Shown: piece by piece, positions 49,116-59,581 of the stretch
Position numbering within the stretch: position 1 is the stretch's first letter
How the letters are laid out: every line of letters starts with the position of its first letter
Source: Bordetella parapertussis
GTDB taxonomy: Bacteria; Pseudomonadota; Gammaproteobacteria; Burkholderiales; JACQAP01
Direction: 5' to 3'
DNA length: 64,000 nt
Assembly: GCA_945900965.1 (NCBI GenBank)
Contig: CAMDKM010000015.1
Coordinates: 24,740 to 88,739 of the forward strand
Notes under the pieces: model-generated
The model's database searches: none
Told to the model about the DNA's origin: nothing
The model's input: only the letters and a program-made list of their open reading frames with translations
Program-made: the position numbers and the translations under genes

Positions 49116-52100
49116 TTACCAGGTATCCACAAACGCGCGTTTCTTTCCGCTTCGAGTTGTAGCAGGAGGCACAGACCGAAGGCCGGCCATGACCCAGGCG
49201 CGTGTGTCGGCGGGGTCGATGACATCGTCGATTTCGAAAAGGGTGGCGGCGCTGAGGGCCTTGCCGCGTTCGTAGGCGGCAGCGACCATCTCTTCGAATT
49301 TTGCCTTGCGCTGCGCCGGGTCGGCGATCGCCTCCAGTTCCTTGCGAAAGCCCAGCTTGACCGAGCCTTCCAGATTCATCGGACCAAATTCTCCAGTGGG
49401 CCAGGCCACCGCCAGAAAGGGCAGATGAAAACTGCCACCCACCATGCCTTGCGAACCCAGGCCGTAAGCCTTGCGCAACACAACCGAGAAGATCGGCACC
49501 GTCATGTTGGCGCCGACGACATACAGGCGGCAACAATGCCGAACCAGGGCCGTGCGCTCGGCTTCCGGCCCGACCATGTTGCCCGGCGTATCGCATAGAG
49601 AAAGCACCGGAATATCGAAGGCATCGCACAACTGCAGGAAACGCGCGGCTTTGTCCGCGGCGTCGGAGTCGATGGCACCGCCCAGCACCATCGGGTTATT
49701 GGCGATGATTCCCAGCGGCCGGCCTTCGATGCGGATGAAGGCGGTAATCATGTTGGTGCCGAAATCTCTCCGCAGTTCCAGTATCGAATCGCGATCGGCC
49801 AATACGTCAATGACGCGCCGCACGTCATACACCCGCAGGCGATTTTCCGGAACGATATGCCGCAGTTCCTTCTGGTCGGCACAGGTCCACTCCTTGATCG
49901 AGCCCTGAAAATAGGAGAGATATTGTTTGGCTACCCGCACGGCTTCGGCTTCGTCGGCCACCACGATATCGATGACACCATTGCGGCGCTGTATCGCCGT
50001 GGGGCCTACTTCGTCGGGGTGGAACACACCCAGGCCGCCGCCTTCGATCATGGCCGGGCCACCCATGCCCAGCGAGGTTTTTTCGGTGGCGATGATGACA
50101 TCGCAACAGCCTGCCACCACGGCGTTGCCGGCAAAGCAACGTCCCGAGACGATGCCGATCAGCGGCACCAGCCCGCTTAACTTGGCGAGCAAGGTGAATG
50201 CCTTGATATTCAGCCAGCCGGCGGTGATGAAGTCCGTGTCACCGGGGCGTCCACCGCCACCTTCGGCGAACACAATCAGCGGCAGGCGCCACTCGGCGGC
50301 CAGTTCGAACATGCGGTCTTTTTTCTGATGATTCTTGCTGCCCTGCGTGCCGGCGAGAACGGTGTAGTCATAAGACATCACCACACAGCGGGCATCGCTG
50401 TCGGGATAGAGCTTGCCGTTGACGCGCCCGATGCCCATCACCAGCCCATCGGCCGGTGTGCGCGCGATGAGGTCTTCCATGGTGCGGCGGCTGCGCTGCG
50501 CCGCCACCGCGAACGCACCGTATTCGTGAAAGCTTCCCGGGTCGCATAGGTCGGCCACATTCTCCCGAGCGGTGCGCAGCCCCAGCTTGTGCCGCTTGTC
50601 CGCGGCGTCGGGCCGGGACGAGTCGAGTGTCAAAGTGCGCCGCTGTTGCAATTCAGCCAGGTCGGGGCGTGTGCGATCGAGATCCATCGGGAAAGCTGCC
50701 GTCTCCGAGTCGAATTCTCCCTCTTGCACGTCGATCCACATCAACACCGCGCCTTCCGACACGGTGTCGCTTCGGGCAATCCGCAGCTCGCGTACAACTC
50801 CCGGCACGCTGGAGGTTATGACATGTTCCATTTTCATGGCTTCCAGAACCGCGACCTGTTGCCCGCGTCTGACCTTCTCGCCGGCTGCCACGTCGATGCT
50901 GACCACGGCGCCCAGAATCGGCGAGTCAATGGCATGCGCGCCCTCGGGAATCGGGGCCGCGTTCGAGGCTATTACATTGCCGGATTGGCGCTTGCCATGC
51001 GACAGGATGGCTAGGGGATCGACGGCATCAATTTTCGCAGCGCCGGAGCGCGCGGGCTCGCGATGTGAATGGGTAGTTTCATTGGCCGCACACAAGGCCG
51101 CCAGATTGGCTTCGATGAAAGTGGTATGCCATTGCCCGCCGAGAAATTCCGGATGCGACAGCAGGTTCAGCAAAAACTCGCGATTGGTAGGGATGCCCTC
51201 GATGCGAAATTCGGCCAGCGCCCTTCGGGCCTTTGTGCTGAGTATTGCCAGATTTCCATGCGATTGATTAACGATAAGCTTGGCAAGCAGGGAATCGAAG
51301 CGCGGGTTACTGCGAAATCCGCCGTGGCCGCAGGTGTCCACGCGGACGCCGGGTCCCGATGGCAGCTCGAAAGCCTGTAATACACCCGCCGCCGGACGGA
51401 CCGTGCCATCGGGCGACATGGATTCCGCATTGACGCGCAATTGCATGGCCATGCCGCGTGGCGCAGGTACGCACCCGGCAAGCAGATCGAGATCGGCCAG
51501 CGTGCGAGCACTTGCCAGCTCGAGTTGTGTTCGCACCAGATCGATTCCGGTGATTGCCTCGGTGACGGTATGCTCCACCTGCAGGCGGGGATTGGCCTCG
51601 ATGAAGGCAAAGTGGGAATAGTTTCCCGCAGCCTGTTCGACCAGAAATTCGAAGGTGGCAAGACTGCCCAGCCTGGCGGCACGAGCCATGCGCAAAGCAG
51701 CATCGATGAGTTTGTCGCGAAGCTCAGGCGACAAGTTGGGAGCGGGCGCAATTTCCACCAGCTTCTGTCGATTGCGTTGCAGGCTGCATTCGCGTTCCCA
51801 CAGATGTGTGACCTCGCCCGAATCATCGCCAATCACCTGTACTTCGATATGGCGTGCCAGCGGAAACATTTTTTCCACGTATAGCCCGCCATTGCCGAAG
51901 GCTTGCAAAGCCTCGGAGCGGCAGCGCTCCCAGGCGGATTCCAGTTCAGCCGGATTGGTGACGGGCCGCATGCCACGCCCACCCCCACCCATGAGAGCCT
52001 TGACCATGACGGACCCGTTGGGCCCGAGGGACATCAGGAAGCGGCGAGCTTCATCAAGCGTCGTGGTGCCTTCGGTACCTGCCAACACCGGCACGTCGCA

Positions 52101-52475
52101 AGCGATCGCCAGTGCCCGTGCCTTGCCTTTGTCGCCGAATATCTCCAGCACCTCGGGAGAAGGGCCGATAAAACGAATGCCGGCCTGCGCGCAGAGGCGC
52201 GCGAAGTCGGCGTTCTCGCTAAGAAAGCCGTAGCCCGGATGTATGGCATCGCAGCGCGCTTTGCTTGCCATCCGAACGATCTGTGCCGCGTCCAGATAAG
52301 CGCTCGGACCCTGGCCAGTCAGTGCGTGGGCCTCATCGCACTTTCTGATGTGGTCGGCGTCATGGTCATCTTCGGAAAAGATGGCGTGCGAGCGGATGCC
52401 GAATTCGGCCGCGCTGCGCGCGATGCGGATGGCGATCTCGCCACGGTTGGCGATCAGAAGATGGTGAAGGGTCAT
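49116..52475 (-). CDS. Single-chain biotin-dependent acyl-CoA carboxylase (BC-BCCP-CT)
   Basis: An 1,119-residue cytosolic enzyme combining all three parts. Biotin carboxylase 1-450 (LLIANRGEIAIRIARSA, GGGGRGMRPV, EANPRLQVEHTVTE), a biotinyl domain with VLEAMKMEHVI (biotin lysine about 547), and a carboxyltransferase from about 620 (GQG-type SGRCFAGNAVVAGCCD, LSLCDTPGNMVGPEAER). It carboxylates an acyl-CoA. This single-chain order is known from long-chain-type carboxylases (LCC). The substrate is not clear; the CoA transferase next to it would supply the CoA ester. Gene order with it is upstream CoA transferase, then this. Confidence 0.9.
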   Translation of the reverse strand: MTLHHLLIANRGEIAIRIARSAAEFGIRSHAIFSEDDHDADHIRKCDEAHALTGQGPSAYLDAAQIVRMASKARCDAIHPGYGFLSENADFARLCAQAGIRFIGPSPEVLEIFGDKGKARALAIACDVPVLAGTEGTTTLDEARRFLMSLGPNGSVMVKALMGGGGRGMRPVTNPAELESAWERCRSEALQAFGNGGLYVEKMFPLARHIEVQVIGDDSGEVTHLWERECSLQRNRQKLVEIAPAPNLSPELRDKLIDAALRMARAARLGSLATFEFLVEQAAGNYSHFAFIEANPRLQVEHTVTEAITGIDLVRTQLELASARTLADLDLLAGCVPAPRGMAMQLRVNAESMSPDGTVRPAAGVLQAFELPSGPGVRVDTCGHGGFRSNPRFDSLLAKLIVNQSHGNLAILSTKARRALAEFRIEGIPTNREFLLNLLSHPEFLGGQWHTTFIEANLAALCAANETTHSHREPARSGAAKIDAVDPLAILSHGKRQSGNVIASNAAPIPEGAHAIDSPILGAVVSIDVAAGEKVRRGQQVAVLEAMKMEHVITSSVPGVVRELRIARSDTVSEGAVLMWIDVQEGEFDSETAAFPMDLDRTRPDLAELQQRRTLTLDSSRPDAADKRHKLGLRTARENVADLCDPGSFHEYGAFAVAAQRSRRTMEDLIARTPADGLVMGIGRVNGKLYPDSDARCVVMSYDYTVLAGTQGSKNHQKKDRMFELAAEWRLPLIVFAEGGGGRPGDTDFITAGWLNIKAFTLLAKLSGLVPLIGIVSGRCFAGNAVVAGCCDVIIATEKTSLGMGGPAMIEGGGLGVFHPDEVGPTAIQRRNGVIDIVVADEAEAVRVAKQYLSYFQGSIKEWTCADQKELRHIVPENRLRVYDVRRVIDVLADRDSILELRRDFGTNMITAFIRIEGRPLGIIANNPMVLGGAIDSDAADKAARFLQLCDAFDIPVLSLCDTPGNMVGPEAERTALVRHCCRLYVVGANMTVPIFSVVLRKAYGLGSQGMVGGSFHLPFLAVAWPTGEFGPMNLEGSVKLGFRKELEAIADPAQRKAKFEEMVAAAYERGKALSAATLFEIDDVIDPADTRAWVMAGLRSVPPATTRSGKKRAFVDTW

Positions 52476-52520
52476 GATGTTGTGATGGGCTATTCCGAGC
52501 GCCGAAAGTTCCTATTGCAA

Positions 52521-53747
52521 TTAGATCACCCCATTGTCTCGCAGCTCGGAAATTTCCGCGCCTGCCAGGTCAAGCCACTCTTTAAGAACATCTTCGGTGT
52601 GCTGGCCCAGCGTGGGTGGCGGGTATTTCAGGCGCATGGGTGAATCGCCAAACTGAACGGAAAATCCCTGCATGGGGACGGTACCGGCTTTGGAATGAGG
52701 CATGTCGAGTATCTGGCCGCGATGCGCAAGCTGCGGGTTGTCGATGAGTTCCGAGACGCGGGCGACTTTGGCCGAGGGAACGCCGATGGCTTGAAGCTTT
52801 TCCAGCAATTGTTCCGCCGTCAGCGTCAACGTCCATTTGCTAATGAGAGCCTCCAACGCATCCGCGTGATTCATGCGCTCGGTGTTGTTCCGAAATCGTG
52901 CATCGTCGGCTATTTGCGATTGACCCATCGTATCGGTCAAGGCCCGAAACATGGGTTCGCCCGCCGTGGCCAGATGGACCCAGGCGCCGTCGCGCGTCGG
53001 GAAAGTATTGGCAGGCGAGCCATAACGGTCGCGGTTGCCGCGTCGGCTCATCGTGCGTCCCAGCAGGATTTGCTCGGGGATCGCGGTCATGAGCATAGAC
53101 AGCGCGGAATCCAGCAAGGCCACGTCCACGACCTGTCCGGTACCGCTGCGCTGGCGGGCCTGCAACGCACCCAGGGTGCCGATGCTTGCGTAAAGACCGG
53201 TGGAATAATCCACCACATAGGTGCCTGCCATGTTGGGGCGCCCGTCTGGCTCGCCGGTGATATCCATCAGCCCGCTCATTGTTTGTGCGATGACGTCGAA
53301 GCAGGGCTTGCGGGAAAGCGGGCCGGTCTGGCCGAAGCCGGAAATACGGGTCACGATCAGCCGCGGATTGAGGCCGTGCAAGGTCTCCCAGTCGAAGCCC
53401 ATTATTTCCAGCGTGCCCGGCACGTAGTTTTCGACCAGCACATCGGCCTTGCGCAACATCTTCCGGAACAACTCTTTGCCGCGTTCCGAACGCAGATCCA
53501 GGGTCAGGCTGCGCTTGTTGCGGTTGAACACCATGGTGTAGAGGCTCTCGCCTTCGATGAACGGCCCAAATGCGCGGCTATTCTCGCCGCGGCCCGGCGG
53601 TTCCACCTTGATCACATCCGCGCCCATGTCGCCCAGCAGCATGGCGCAATAAGGGCCGGCAATGAAACGCGAAATATCGAGCACGCGAAGGCCCTCCAGA
53701 GGGCCGGACTTCGGCGAAGGAGTTTCAGCTGTTTTGCGATCCGCCAT
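52521..53747 (-). CDS. CaiB/BaiF (family III) CoA transferase
   Basis: A 408-residue CoA transferase. Family phrases: LEGLRVLDISRFIAGPYCAM, LGDMGADVIKVEPPGRGE, DVLVENYVPGTLEIMGFDW, PCFDVIAQTMSGLMDITGE (with the catalytic aspartate in FDVIAQ) and VVDVALLDSALSM. It activates a carboxylic acid by taking CoA from another ester. The carboxylase gene follows 45 bp later on the same strand, so they form an operon for a CoA-ester pathway. Cytosolic. Confidence 0.92.
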   Translation of the reverse strand: MADRKTAETPSPKSGPLEGLRVLDISRFIAGPYCAMLLGDMGADVIKVEPPGRGENSRAFGPFIEGESLYTMVFNRNKRSLTLDLRSERGKELFRKMLRKADVLVENYVPGTLEIMGFDWETLHGLNPRLIVTRISGFGQTGPLSRKPCFDVIAQTMSGLMDITGEPDGRPNMAGTYVVDYSTGLYASIGTLGALQARQRSGTGQVVDVALLDSALSMLMTAIPEQILLGRTMSRRGNRDRYGSPANTFPTRDGAWVHLATAGEPMFRALTDTMGQSQIADDARFRNNTERMNHADALEALISKWTLTLTAEQLLEKLQAIGVPSAKVARVSELIDNPQLAHRGQILDMPHSKAGTVPMQGFSVQFGDSPMRLKYPPPTLGQHTEDVLKEWLDLAGAEISELRDNGVI

Positions 53748-53756
53748 ACATATAAC

Positions 53757-53910
53757 CCTTAAAAGCTTTTGACACAGAGGACAACTAGATCACGGAGGAA
53801 GACAAAAAAAGTATGTTGTTCTCAATGATCGCCCATATTGATGTTTGCGGCATGCTGCTTCAATCTCTTGAAGCTCTCTGTGTTCTCTGTGTCCAAAGCC
53901 TTTTTATTGG
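53757..53910. repeat. Dispersed hairpin repeat between CoA transferase and suhB genes
   Basis: Left arm GACACAGAGGACAACTAGAT and CACGGAGGA (53771-53799), right arm CTCTCTGTGTTCTCTGTGTC (53874-53893); outer edges TTAAAAGCTTTTG and CAAAGCCTTTTTATTGG resemble the edges at 9529 and 14317. The rest of 53748-53975 holds no gene. Confidence 0.7.
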
Positions 53911-53975
53911 TTTTTCTTTTCACACGTGACAGTCTTGCAGCCTATTCGGCGAGCACCATGTTCCGCGCCAGTCAG

Positions 53976-54773
53976 TTAAGCCTTCATTTTCGCCGTGACA
54001 TGCGGCTGAATCGCTTGCAGCAATTGCGAGAAAATTTTCGGGCTGCCGGCGACGATCTGGCCGCGTTCGAGGAATTTGTCGTTGCCCTCGAAATCCGACA
54101 CCAGCCCGCCCGATTCGGTGATCATCAGGACGCCCGCTGCCATATCCCAGGGCGCCAGGCCGATTTCCCAGAAGCCGTCGAAGCGGCCGGCGGCCACCGC
54201 GGCGAGATCCAGCGCCGCCGAGCCTGGCCGGCGCACGCCGGCGCATTTGGTCATGAGGTCCTTGAGCATGGCATCGTAGGCATCGAGGTGTTCAAACATG
54301 CGGAAGGGAAAGCCCGTGCCAATCAGGCCATCGATCAGCTTGTCGCGTTTGGAAACCCGCAGCCGTCTGTCGTTAAGAAAGGCGCCGCGCCCGCGCGAAG
54401 CGGTGTAGAGATCGTTGCGGGTGGGATCGAAGATGACGCCGTGGGTGGGCACACCTTTGTGCAGCATGCCGATCGACACGCAATATTGTGGGAAGCCATG
54501 CAGGAAGTTGGTCGTGCCATCGAGCGGGTCGATGATCCATTGGAATTCCGAGTCGCCGGAGGCGCCGCTTTCCTCTGCTAGAATCGCGTGCTCCGGATAG
54601 GCGCCACGAATGACGTCGATGATCGCCTCTTCCGCCGCCCGATCCACTTCCGATACCAGATCGTTGAGACTTTTGTGCTTGATCGTCAGCACGTCGAGGT
54701 TTTGCGAAGCGCGGTTGATCAAGTCGCCGGCTCGGCGCGCGGCTTTCACCGCAATGTTGAGCATCGGATGCAT
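53976..54773 (-). CDS. suhB: Inositol monophosphatase family protein (SuhB)
   Basis: A 265-residue Mg2+-dependent phosphatase. Metal sites: E-E in [21 protein letters not shown] (D-P-x-D-G-T) and [15 protein letters not shown] (W-D-x-A-A). SuhB acts as inositol-1-phosphatase and also helps rRNA transcription antitermination in E. coli. ATG 54773; the gene is divergent from trmJ (46 bp). Cytosolic. Confidence 0.93.
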   Translation of the reverse strand: MHPMLNIAVKAARRAGDLINRASQNLDVLTIKHKSLNDLVSEVDRAAEEAIIDVIRGAYPEHAILAEESGASGDSEFQWIIDPLDGTTNFLHGFPQYCVSIGMLHKGVPTHGVIFDPTRNDLYTASRGRGAFLNDRRLRVSKRDKLIDGLIGTGFPFRMFEHLDAYDAMLKDLMTKCAGVRRPGSAALDLAAVAAGRFDGFWEIGLAPWDMAAGVLMITESGGLVSDFEGNDKFLERGQIVAGSPKIFSQLLQAIQPHVTAKMKA

Positions 54774-54819
54774 AAAGTGTCGGATACATTGGTAAAGAAC
54801 GAAGCGCGCATTTTATTCG

Positions 54820-55554
54820 ATGAGTGCTGAAGCCGCACTGAATAAGGTGCGGATCGTGTTGTCGCACACCCAGCACCCGGGAAACATCGGTGCCGCGGCC
54901 CGCGCCATGAAGACCATGGGCCTGTCGCGATTGTTTCTGGTGGCCCCGGAGCGCTTTCCCGATCGGGAGGCCCGGGTCTTTGCCTCCGGCGCGTTGGACC
55001 TGCTGGATTCGGCCACGGTTTGCGTGGATCTTGCGCAAGCCTTGCAAGGCACCGTGCTGGCGGTGGCTGCGACCACGCGCAGGCGGGACCTCTCCCATGA
55101 AACCTTGGATTGCCGCGTGGCCTGCGATCGCCTGCTTGCCGAGACGAGTCATGGCGATGTGGCGATTGTTTTTGGCCCGGAACGCAGCGGGCTGACGATC
55201 GCGGAGGTGAGTCAATGCCGATTGTTTGCCTCGATTGCGGCCAGTGAGGCGTATTCGTCGTTGAACCTCGCGCAGGCAGTGCAGGTGTTTGCCTATGAAT
55301 TGCGGATGGGCGCCTTATCCGGCCAGTTGCCGGAAATGTGGGGGCCGAAGCCCGCCACGCACGAGGAAACCGAAAACTTTCTCCTGCAACTGGAGGCGAG
55401 CCTGTATTCCACCGGTTTCGTCGATCCCGAGCAGCCTAGGCGATTGATGCAAAGGTTGCGCAGAATGTTCGCCCGGACCCGACTCGAACCCGAAGAGGTC
55501 AATATTCTGCGCGGCCTGCTTAAGGCCTTGCAGGGGAGCCCGGATCGGGAATAG
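54820..55554 (+). CDS. trmJ: tRNA (cytidine/uridine-2'-O-)-methyltransferase TrmJ
   Basis: A 244-residue SPOUT methyltransferase that 2'-O-methylates position 32 of tRNAs using SAM. Knot motifs: SHTQHPGNIGAAARAMKTMG (motif 1), VFGPERSGLTIAEVSQC (motif 2) and ASEAYSSLNLAQAVQVFAYE (motif 3). The C-terminal helical extension (ETENFLLQLEASLY, RRMFARTRLE) is the TrmJ-type dimer part. It lies just before cysE and iscR, a common order in proteobacteria. Confidence 0.93.
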   Translation: MSAEAALNKVRIVLSHTQHPGNIGAAARAMKTMGLSRLFLVAPERFPDREARVFASGALDLLDSATVCVDLAQALQGTVLAVAATTRRRDLSHETLDCRVACDRLLAETSHGDVAIVFGPERSGLTIAEVSQCRLFASIAASEAYSSLNLAQAVQVFAYELRMGALSGQLPEMWGPKPATHEETENFLLQLEASLYSTGFVDPEQPRRLMQRLRRMFARTRLEPEEVNILRGLLKALQGSPDRE

Positions 55555-55577
55555 TTGACTAAAATGATCAGTTTTAG
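55555..55577 (+). promoter_or_regulatory. IscR-like site before cysE
   Basis: TTGACTAAAATGATCAGTTT begins at the base after the trmJ stop region. The first eleven bases match the type 1 IscR box (YYGACTRWWWY), but the second half (GATC for AGTC) is degenerate. It may place cysE partly under IscR control. Confidence 0.4.
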
Positions 55578-55606
55578 AAAAATGCCTGAAACCCTAGGGA
55601 TTTCCC

Positions 55607-56359
55607 ATGTTCAGCCGAATCCGTGAAGAAATATGCGTGGTGTTCGACCGCGATCCCGCGGCACGTTCTGCCTGGGAGGTCATCACCTGTTATCCGGGTT
55701 TTCACGCGCTGCTGTTTCATCGAGTCTCGCACTGGTTATGGGGCGCAGGGCTCAAATGGCTGGCGCGCTTCAGTTCGCATATCGGGCGCTGGCTGACAGG
55801 GATTGAAATCCACCCAGGCGCGACCATCGGCCGGCGGTTTTTTATTGACCATGGCATGGGCGTGGTCATCGGGGAAACGGCGCAAATCGGGGACGATTGC
55901 ACGCTATATCACGGTGTTACGTTGGGCGGGACCTCGTGGAACAAGGGCAAGCGCCACCCCACCTTGCAGGATGGGGTAGTGATCGGGGCGGGCGCCAAGA
56001 TTCTGGGCCCGATCACTCTTGGCAAAGGCGCCAAGGTGGGTTCCAACGCCGTGGTGGTGCGAGACGTTCCGGCCGGTGCCACGGCCATCGGCATTCCGGC
56101 ACGGATTCTCGATGACGAGACCAAGAACGCACGGGAAGAAACGGCGGCCAAACTGGGCTTTTCCGCCTACGGGATTGGCGCCGACACGAACGATCCGATG
56201 GTCAAGGCCATTCATGGGTTGGTGGATCACACCGTGGCCGCCGATCGACGCATCGATTACATCCTTGAACAATTGGGGAAAATGGGCGTCAAGGTGGAAG
56301 ACGAGCGGGCTACGGCGGACAAATTCGATCCCGCCTATCTGAATCGAATTGTTGACTAA
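55607..56359 (+). CDS. cysE: Serine O-acetyltransferase
   Basis: A 250-residue hexapeptide-repeat enzyme that makes O-acetylserine for cysteine synthesis. N-terminal helices ([20 protein letters not shown]), then the left-handed beta helix with [41 protein letters not shown] and [20 protein letters not shown], including the catalytic D and H (IDHGMG). The C-terminal tail extends 60 residues past the helix. It feeds cysteine to the desulfurase SufS encoded downstream. The stop overlaps the IscR-type box of the iscR promoter. Confidence 0.93.
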   Translation: MFSRIREEICVVFDRDPAARSAWEVITCYPGFHALLFHRVSHWLWGAGLKWLARFSSHIGRWLTGIEIHPGATIGRRFFIDHGMGVVIGETAQIGDDCTLYHGVTLGGTSWNKGKRHPTLQDGVVIGAGAKILGPITLGKGAKVGSNAVVVRDVPAGATAIGIPARILDDETKNAREETAAKLGFSAYGIGADTNDPMVKAIHGLVDHTVAADRRIDYILEQLGKMGVKVEDERATADKFDPAYLNRIVD

Positions 56360-56381
56360 ACTAGTCGGGATTACCTATACT
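56352..56381 (+). promoter_or_regulatory. iscR promoter with type 1 IscR operator
   Basis: TTGACT (56352-56357) serves as -35 and TATACT (56376-56381) as -10, 18 bp apart. The sequence TTGACTAAACTAGTCGGG over the -35 matches the type 1 IscR box (YYGACTRWWWYAGTCRR) at nearly all positions. It predicts autorepression by holo-IscR. Confidence 0.75.
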
Positions 56382-56429
56382 TAAGCCATTCTGTCCATCA
56401 TCAGTTGTGTGTAATCAACCAAGGCGATC

Positions 56430-56918
56430 ATGAGGCTCACGACCAAGGGACGTTTTGCGGTAACGGCGATGATCGACCTGGCCCTGCATGATAACGACGG
56501 GCCGGTCACGCTGGCGGACATCAGCGAGCGGCAGAAAATTTCGCTGTCTTATCTTGAGCAGTTGTTCGGCAAATTGCGCCGCAAGGAGCTGGTGGGCAGC
56601 GTGCGCGGGCCGGGCGGAGGTTACCGGCTTGCGAAGGCCCCGCAGGACTTGTCGGTGGCCGACATCATTCTGGCCGTCGATGAGCCCATCGATGCGACCC
56701 AGTGTGGTGGCAAGGAAAATTGTCGCGACGAGCAAAAATGCATTACCCATGATTTGTGGATGGAGTTGAATGCCCACATTTTCGGGCATCTGCGCGCGGT
56801 CACCCTGGGTGAAATGGTTTCGCGCCAGCGCCGCAAAGCGGACGGGGCCGCGGTGGTGACCTTGCATGATCGGCACAAGTCCACGACCAAGACCAAGACG
56901 CCGGCGGCCATTACTTGA
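56430..56918 (+). CDS. iscR: Rrf2-family Fe-S cluster regulator IscR
   Basis: A 162-residue winged-helix regulator starting [20 protein letters not shown]. The cluster ligands are C92, C98 and C104 ([17 protein letters not shown]) with H107. Holo-IscR represses its own operon; apo-IscR also activates other targets. The operator is visible at 56352. The last 30 residues are basic and variable. First gene of the suf-type operon. Confidence 0.95.
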   Translation: MRLTTKGRFAVTAMIDLALHDNDGPVTLADISERQKISLSYLEQLFGKLRRKELVGSVRGPGGGYRLAKAPQDLSVADIILAVDEPIDATQCGGKENCRDEQKCITHDLWMELNAHIFGHLRAVTLGEMVSRQRRKADGAAVVTLHDRHKSTTKTKTPAAIT

Positions 56919-57002
56919 GAAGCATGAAAAGTGAATGTGTGTCCCACAAGGGGATACCGGTCTTCGACCATAAATGAGTGAATGAGTGAAAAAATCCAGA
57001 CC

Positions 57003-57347
57003 ATGGCAATAACCGTAACGGACAAGGCGGCAAGGCATATTCAGAAGGCATTGGCCCGGCAAGGCGGCCTGGGCCTGCGCTTTGGCGTGAAAAAAGTCGG
57101 CTGCTCGGGCCTGGCTTATACCTTCGACTACGCCAAGGAAACCGGGGATGACGATCAGGTGTTTCGTTGCGGCGCTGTCACGGTGGTGGTGGACAAGCAA
57201 AGCCTTCCCTATGTGGATGGCTCGGTGCTCGATTTTGTGCGCGAAGGTCTGAACGAATCGTTCGACGTGAAGAATCCCAAAGCGACCGCGCAATGCGGCT
57301 GCGGCGAAAGTTTCACCATCAACCCGGACGTGGTCGCGCGCGGTTAG
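57003..57347 (+). CDS. iscA: A-type Fe-S carrier (IscA/SufA-like)
   Basis: A 114-residue HesB-family protein: [35 protein letters not shown] and [11 protein letters not shown] provide the three conserved cysteines (one plus CGC). It carries a 2Fe-2S or 4Fe-4S cluster to targets. A start at 56982 (MSEKIQT) is possible; MAITVT is the usual N-terminus. Close after iscR and 5 bp before sufB, so cotranscribed. Confidence 0.9.
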   Translation: MAITVTDKAARHIQKALARQGGLGLRFGVKKVGCSGLAYTFDYAKETGDDDQVFRCGAVTVVVDKQSLPYVDGSVLDFVREGLNESFDVKNPKATAQCGCGESFTINPDVVARG

Positions 57348-57352
57348 AGCTC

Positions 57353-58786
57353 ATGAGTGCCGTTATTCAGAATCTGGTCAACCAACCCTATAAACACGGG
57401 TTCGTGACCGACATCGAGTCCGACGTTGTTGCCAAGGGGCTCAATGAGGACGTGATCCGGGTGATTTCGGCGAAGAAAAACGAGCCGGAATGGCTGCTGA
57501 AATTTCGCCTCAAGGCGTATCGCCACTGGCTGACGATGCGCGAGCCCGTCTGGCCGAATGTGCGTTACCCGAAAATCGATTTCCAGGACATCAGTTATTT
57601 CTCCGCCCCCAAGCCGAAGAAACTTGCCTCCATGGACGAGGTGGATCCGGAACTGCTGCGCACCTTCGAGAAGCTGGGTGTGCCGATGAACGAGCGCAAG
57701 GCGCTGGCCGGCGTGGCAGTGGATGTGATATTCGACAGCGTTTCGGTGGCCACCACCTATAAGAAGAAACTCGCCGATGTGGGCGTGATTTTCTGTTCAT
57801 TTTCGGAAGCGGTGCACGAGCACCCGGAACTGGTGCGCAAATATCTGGGCAGCGTGGTGCCGCACACCGACAATTTTTATGCGGCGCTGAATTCCGCGGT
57901 GTTTACCGACGGGTCGTTCTGTTTCATCCCCAAGGGGGTGCGCTGCCCGATGGAGTTATCGACGTATTTCCGGATCAACACCCAGGAATCCGGTCAGTTC
58001 GAGCGGACCTTGATCGTTGCCGAAGAAGACGCCCAGGTGTCTTATCTGGAAGGCTGCACCGCGCCGAAGTTCGACACCAATCAATTGCACGCGGCGGTCG
58101 TTGAACTGGTGGCGCTGGACCGCGCGGATATTAAATATTCGACGGTGCAGAACTGGTACGCCGGCGACGAAAACGGCAAGGGTGGCATCTACAATTTTGT
58201 CACCAAACGCGGCCTGTGCCAGGGCGTGAGTTCCAAGATTTCCTGGACGCAGGTGGAAACCGGATCAGCGATCACCTGGAAATATCCTTCCTGTGTATTG
58301 CTGGGGGACCATTCCAGCGGCGAATTTTATTCGGTGGCCCTCACCAACCACCGGCAGCAGGCCGATACCGGCACCAAAATGATCCATATCGGCCGCAATA
58401 CCCGCAGCAAGATCGTTTCGAAGGGCATTTCGGCCGGGTATTCGAACAACAGTTATCGGGGGCTGGTAAAAATCGGCGCACGCGCTGAAGGTGCGCGCAA
58501 TTATTCGCAATGCGATTCCATGTTGATCGGTGATCGCTGCGGAGCCAACACCTTTCCCTATATCCAGGTGCAGAACTCATCGGCCAAGGTCGAACACGAA
58601 GCCTCCACCTCGAAAATCGGTGAAGACCAGCTCTTCTATTTTGCCAGCCGGGGTATCGGTGCCGAGGATGCGGTATCGATGATCATCAACGGATTTGTGC
58701 AGGACGTTTTCATGCAGTTGCCCATGGAATTTGCGGTTGAGGCAACCAAGTTGCTTGGCCTCAAGCTGGAAGGAAGTGTCGGATGA
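57353..58786 (+). CDS. sufB: Fe-S assembly scaffold subunit SufB
   Basis: A 477-residue Suf[81 protein letters not shown] and [20 protein letters not shown]. Cysteines of the SufB core (C in EGCTAP and GDRCGANT) that take sulfur or bind the cluster are present. With SufC and SufD it forms SufBC2D, where clusters are built. ATG 57353 starts 5 bp after iscA. Confidence 0.95.
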   Translation: MSAVIQNLVNQPYKHGFVTDIESDVVAKGLNEDVIRVISAKKNEPEWLLKFRLKAYRHWLTMREPVWPNVRYPKIDFQDISYFSAPKPKKLASMDEVDPELLRTFEKLGVPMNERKALAGVAVDVIFDSVSVATTYKKKLADVGVIFCSFSEAVHEHPELVRKYLGSVVPHTDNFYAALNSAVFTDGSFCFIPKGVRCPMELSTYFRINTQESGQFERTLIVAEEDAQVSYLEGCTAPKFDTNQLHAAVVELVALDRADIKYSTVQNWYAGDENGKGGIYNFVTKRGLCQGVSSKISWTQVETGSAITWKYPSCVLLGDHSSGEFYSVALTNHRQQADTGTKMIHIGRNTRSKIVSKGISAGYSNNSYRGLVKIGARAEGARNYSQCDSMLIGDRCGANTFPYIQVQNSSAKVEHEASTSKIGEDQLFYFASRGIGAEDAVSMIINGFVQDVFMQLPMEFAVEATKLLGLKLEGSVG

Positions 58787-59571
58787 TTCGGAATAACGCG
58801 CCGGTGCTGCTCGCGGTTCGCCAGCTCACGGCGAAAATCGGCGAACGCAACATCCTGAAAGGCATCGATCTGAGCGTCCGCGCCGGAGAAGTGCATGCCA
58901 TCATGGGCCCGAACGGCTCGGGGAAAAGCACCTTCGCCAAAGTTCTCTGCGGTCATCCCTCCTATGAAGTCACCGGGGGGGATGTCGTGTTTGCCGACAA
59001 GAGTCTGCTCGGTCTGGCACCCGAGGAACGGGCCCGGGCCGGGCTGTTTCTGGGTTTCCAATATCCGATCGAAGTGCCGGGCGTGAGCAATAGTTCCTTT
59101 TTGCGGCTGGCCTACAACACGGTGCAGGGCGCGCGCGGGAAGGAAGAGCTCGACCCCCTGGAGTTCGATGATCTGGTGCGTGAAAAAATGAAGCTGCTGG
59201 AGATGAATCCGGCGTTTCTGGATCGTAGCGTCAACGCCGGCTTTTCGGGCGGCGAAAAGAAGCGCAATGAGATTTTGCAAATGGCGTTGCTGGAACCCCG
59301 CTTGGCCGTGCTCGACGAGACCGACTCGGGGCTCGACATCGATGCCTTGCGGGTGGTGGCCAACGGCATCAATCGGCTGCATACGCCAGACACGGCGACC
59401 GTTCTGGTGACGCATTATCAGCGCCTGCTGAACTACATCGTTCCCGACTACGTGCATGTGATGGAAGGCGGCCGAATCATCAAGACGGGTGATAAGTCGC
59501 TGGCGCTGGAGTTGGAGACGCGGGGCTACGACTGGGTTGCCGCCGAGTATCGGTCCAAGGTGGCGGCGTGA
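58783..59571 (+). CDS. sufC: Fe-S assembly ATPase SufC
   Basis: A 262-residue ABC-type ATPase: Walker [10 protein letters not shown], signature [14 protein letters not shown], Walker [15 protein letters not shown] (D-E-T as usual for SufC), switch VLVTHYQR. It powers SufBC2D. The ATG overlaps the sufB stop (ATGA). Length normal. Confidence 0.95.
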   Translation: MIRNNAPVLLAVRQLTAKIGERNILKGIDLSVRAGEVHAIMGPNGSGKSTFAKVLCGHPSYEVTGGDVVFADKSLLGLAPEERARAGLFLGFQYPIEVPGVSNSSFLRLAYNTVQGARGKEELDPLEFDDLVREKMKLLEMNPAFLDRSVNAGFSGGEKKRNEILQMALLEPRLAVLDETDSGLDIDALRVVANGINRLHTPDTATVLVTHYQRLLNYIVPDYVHVMEGGRIIKTGDKSLALELETRGYDWVAAEYRSKVAA

Positions 59572-59581
59572 TCTTTCCGGC

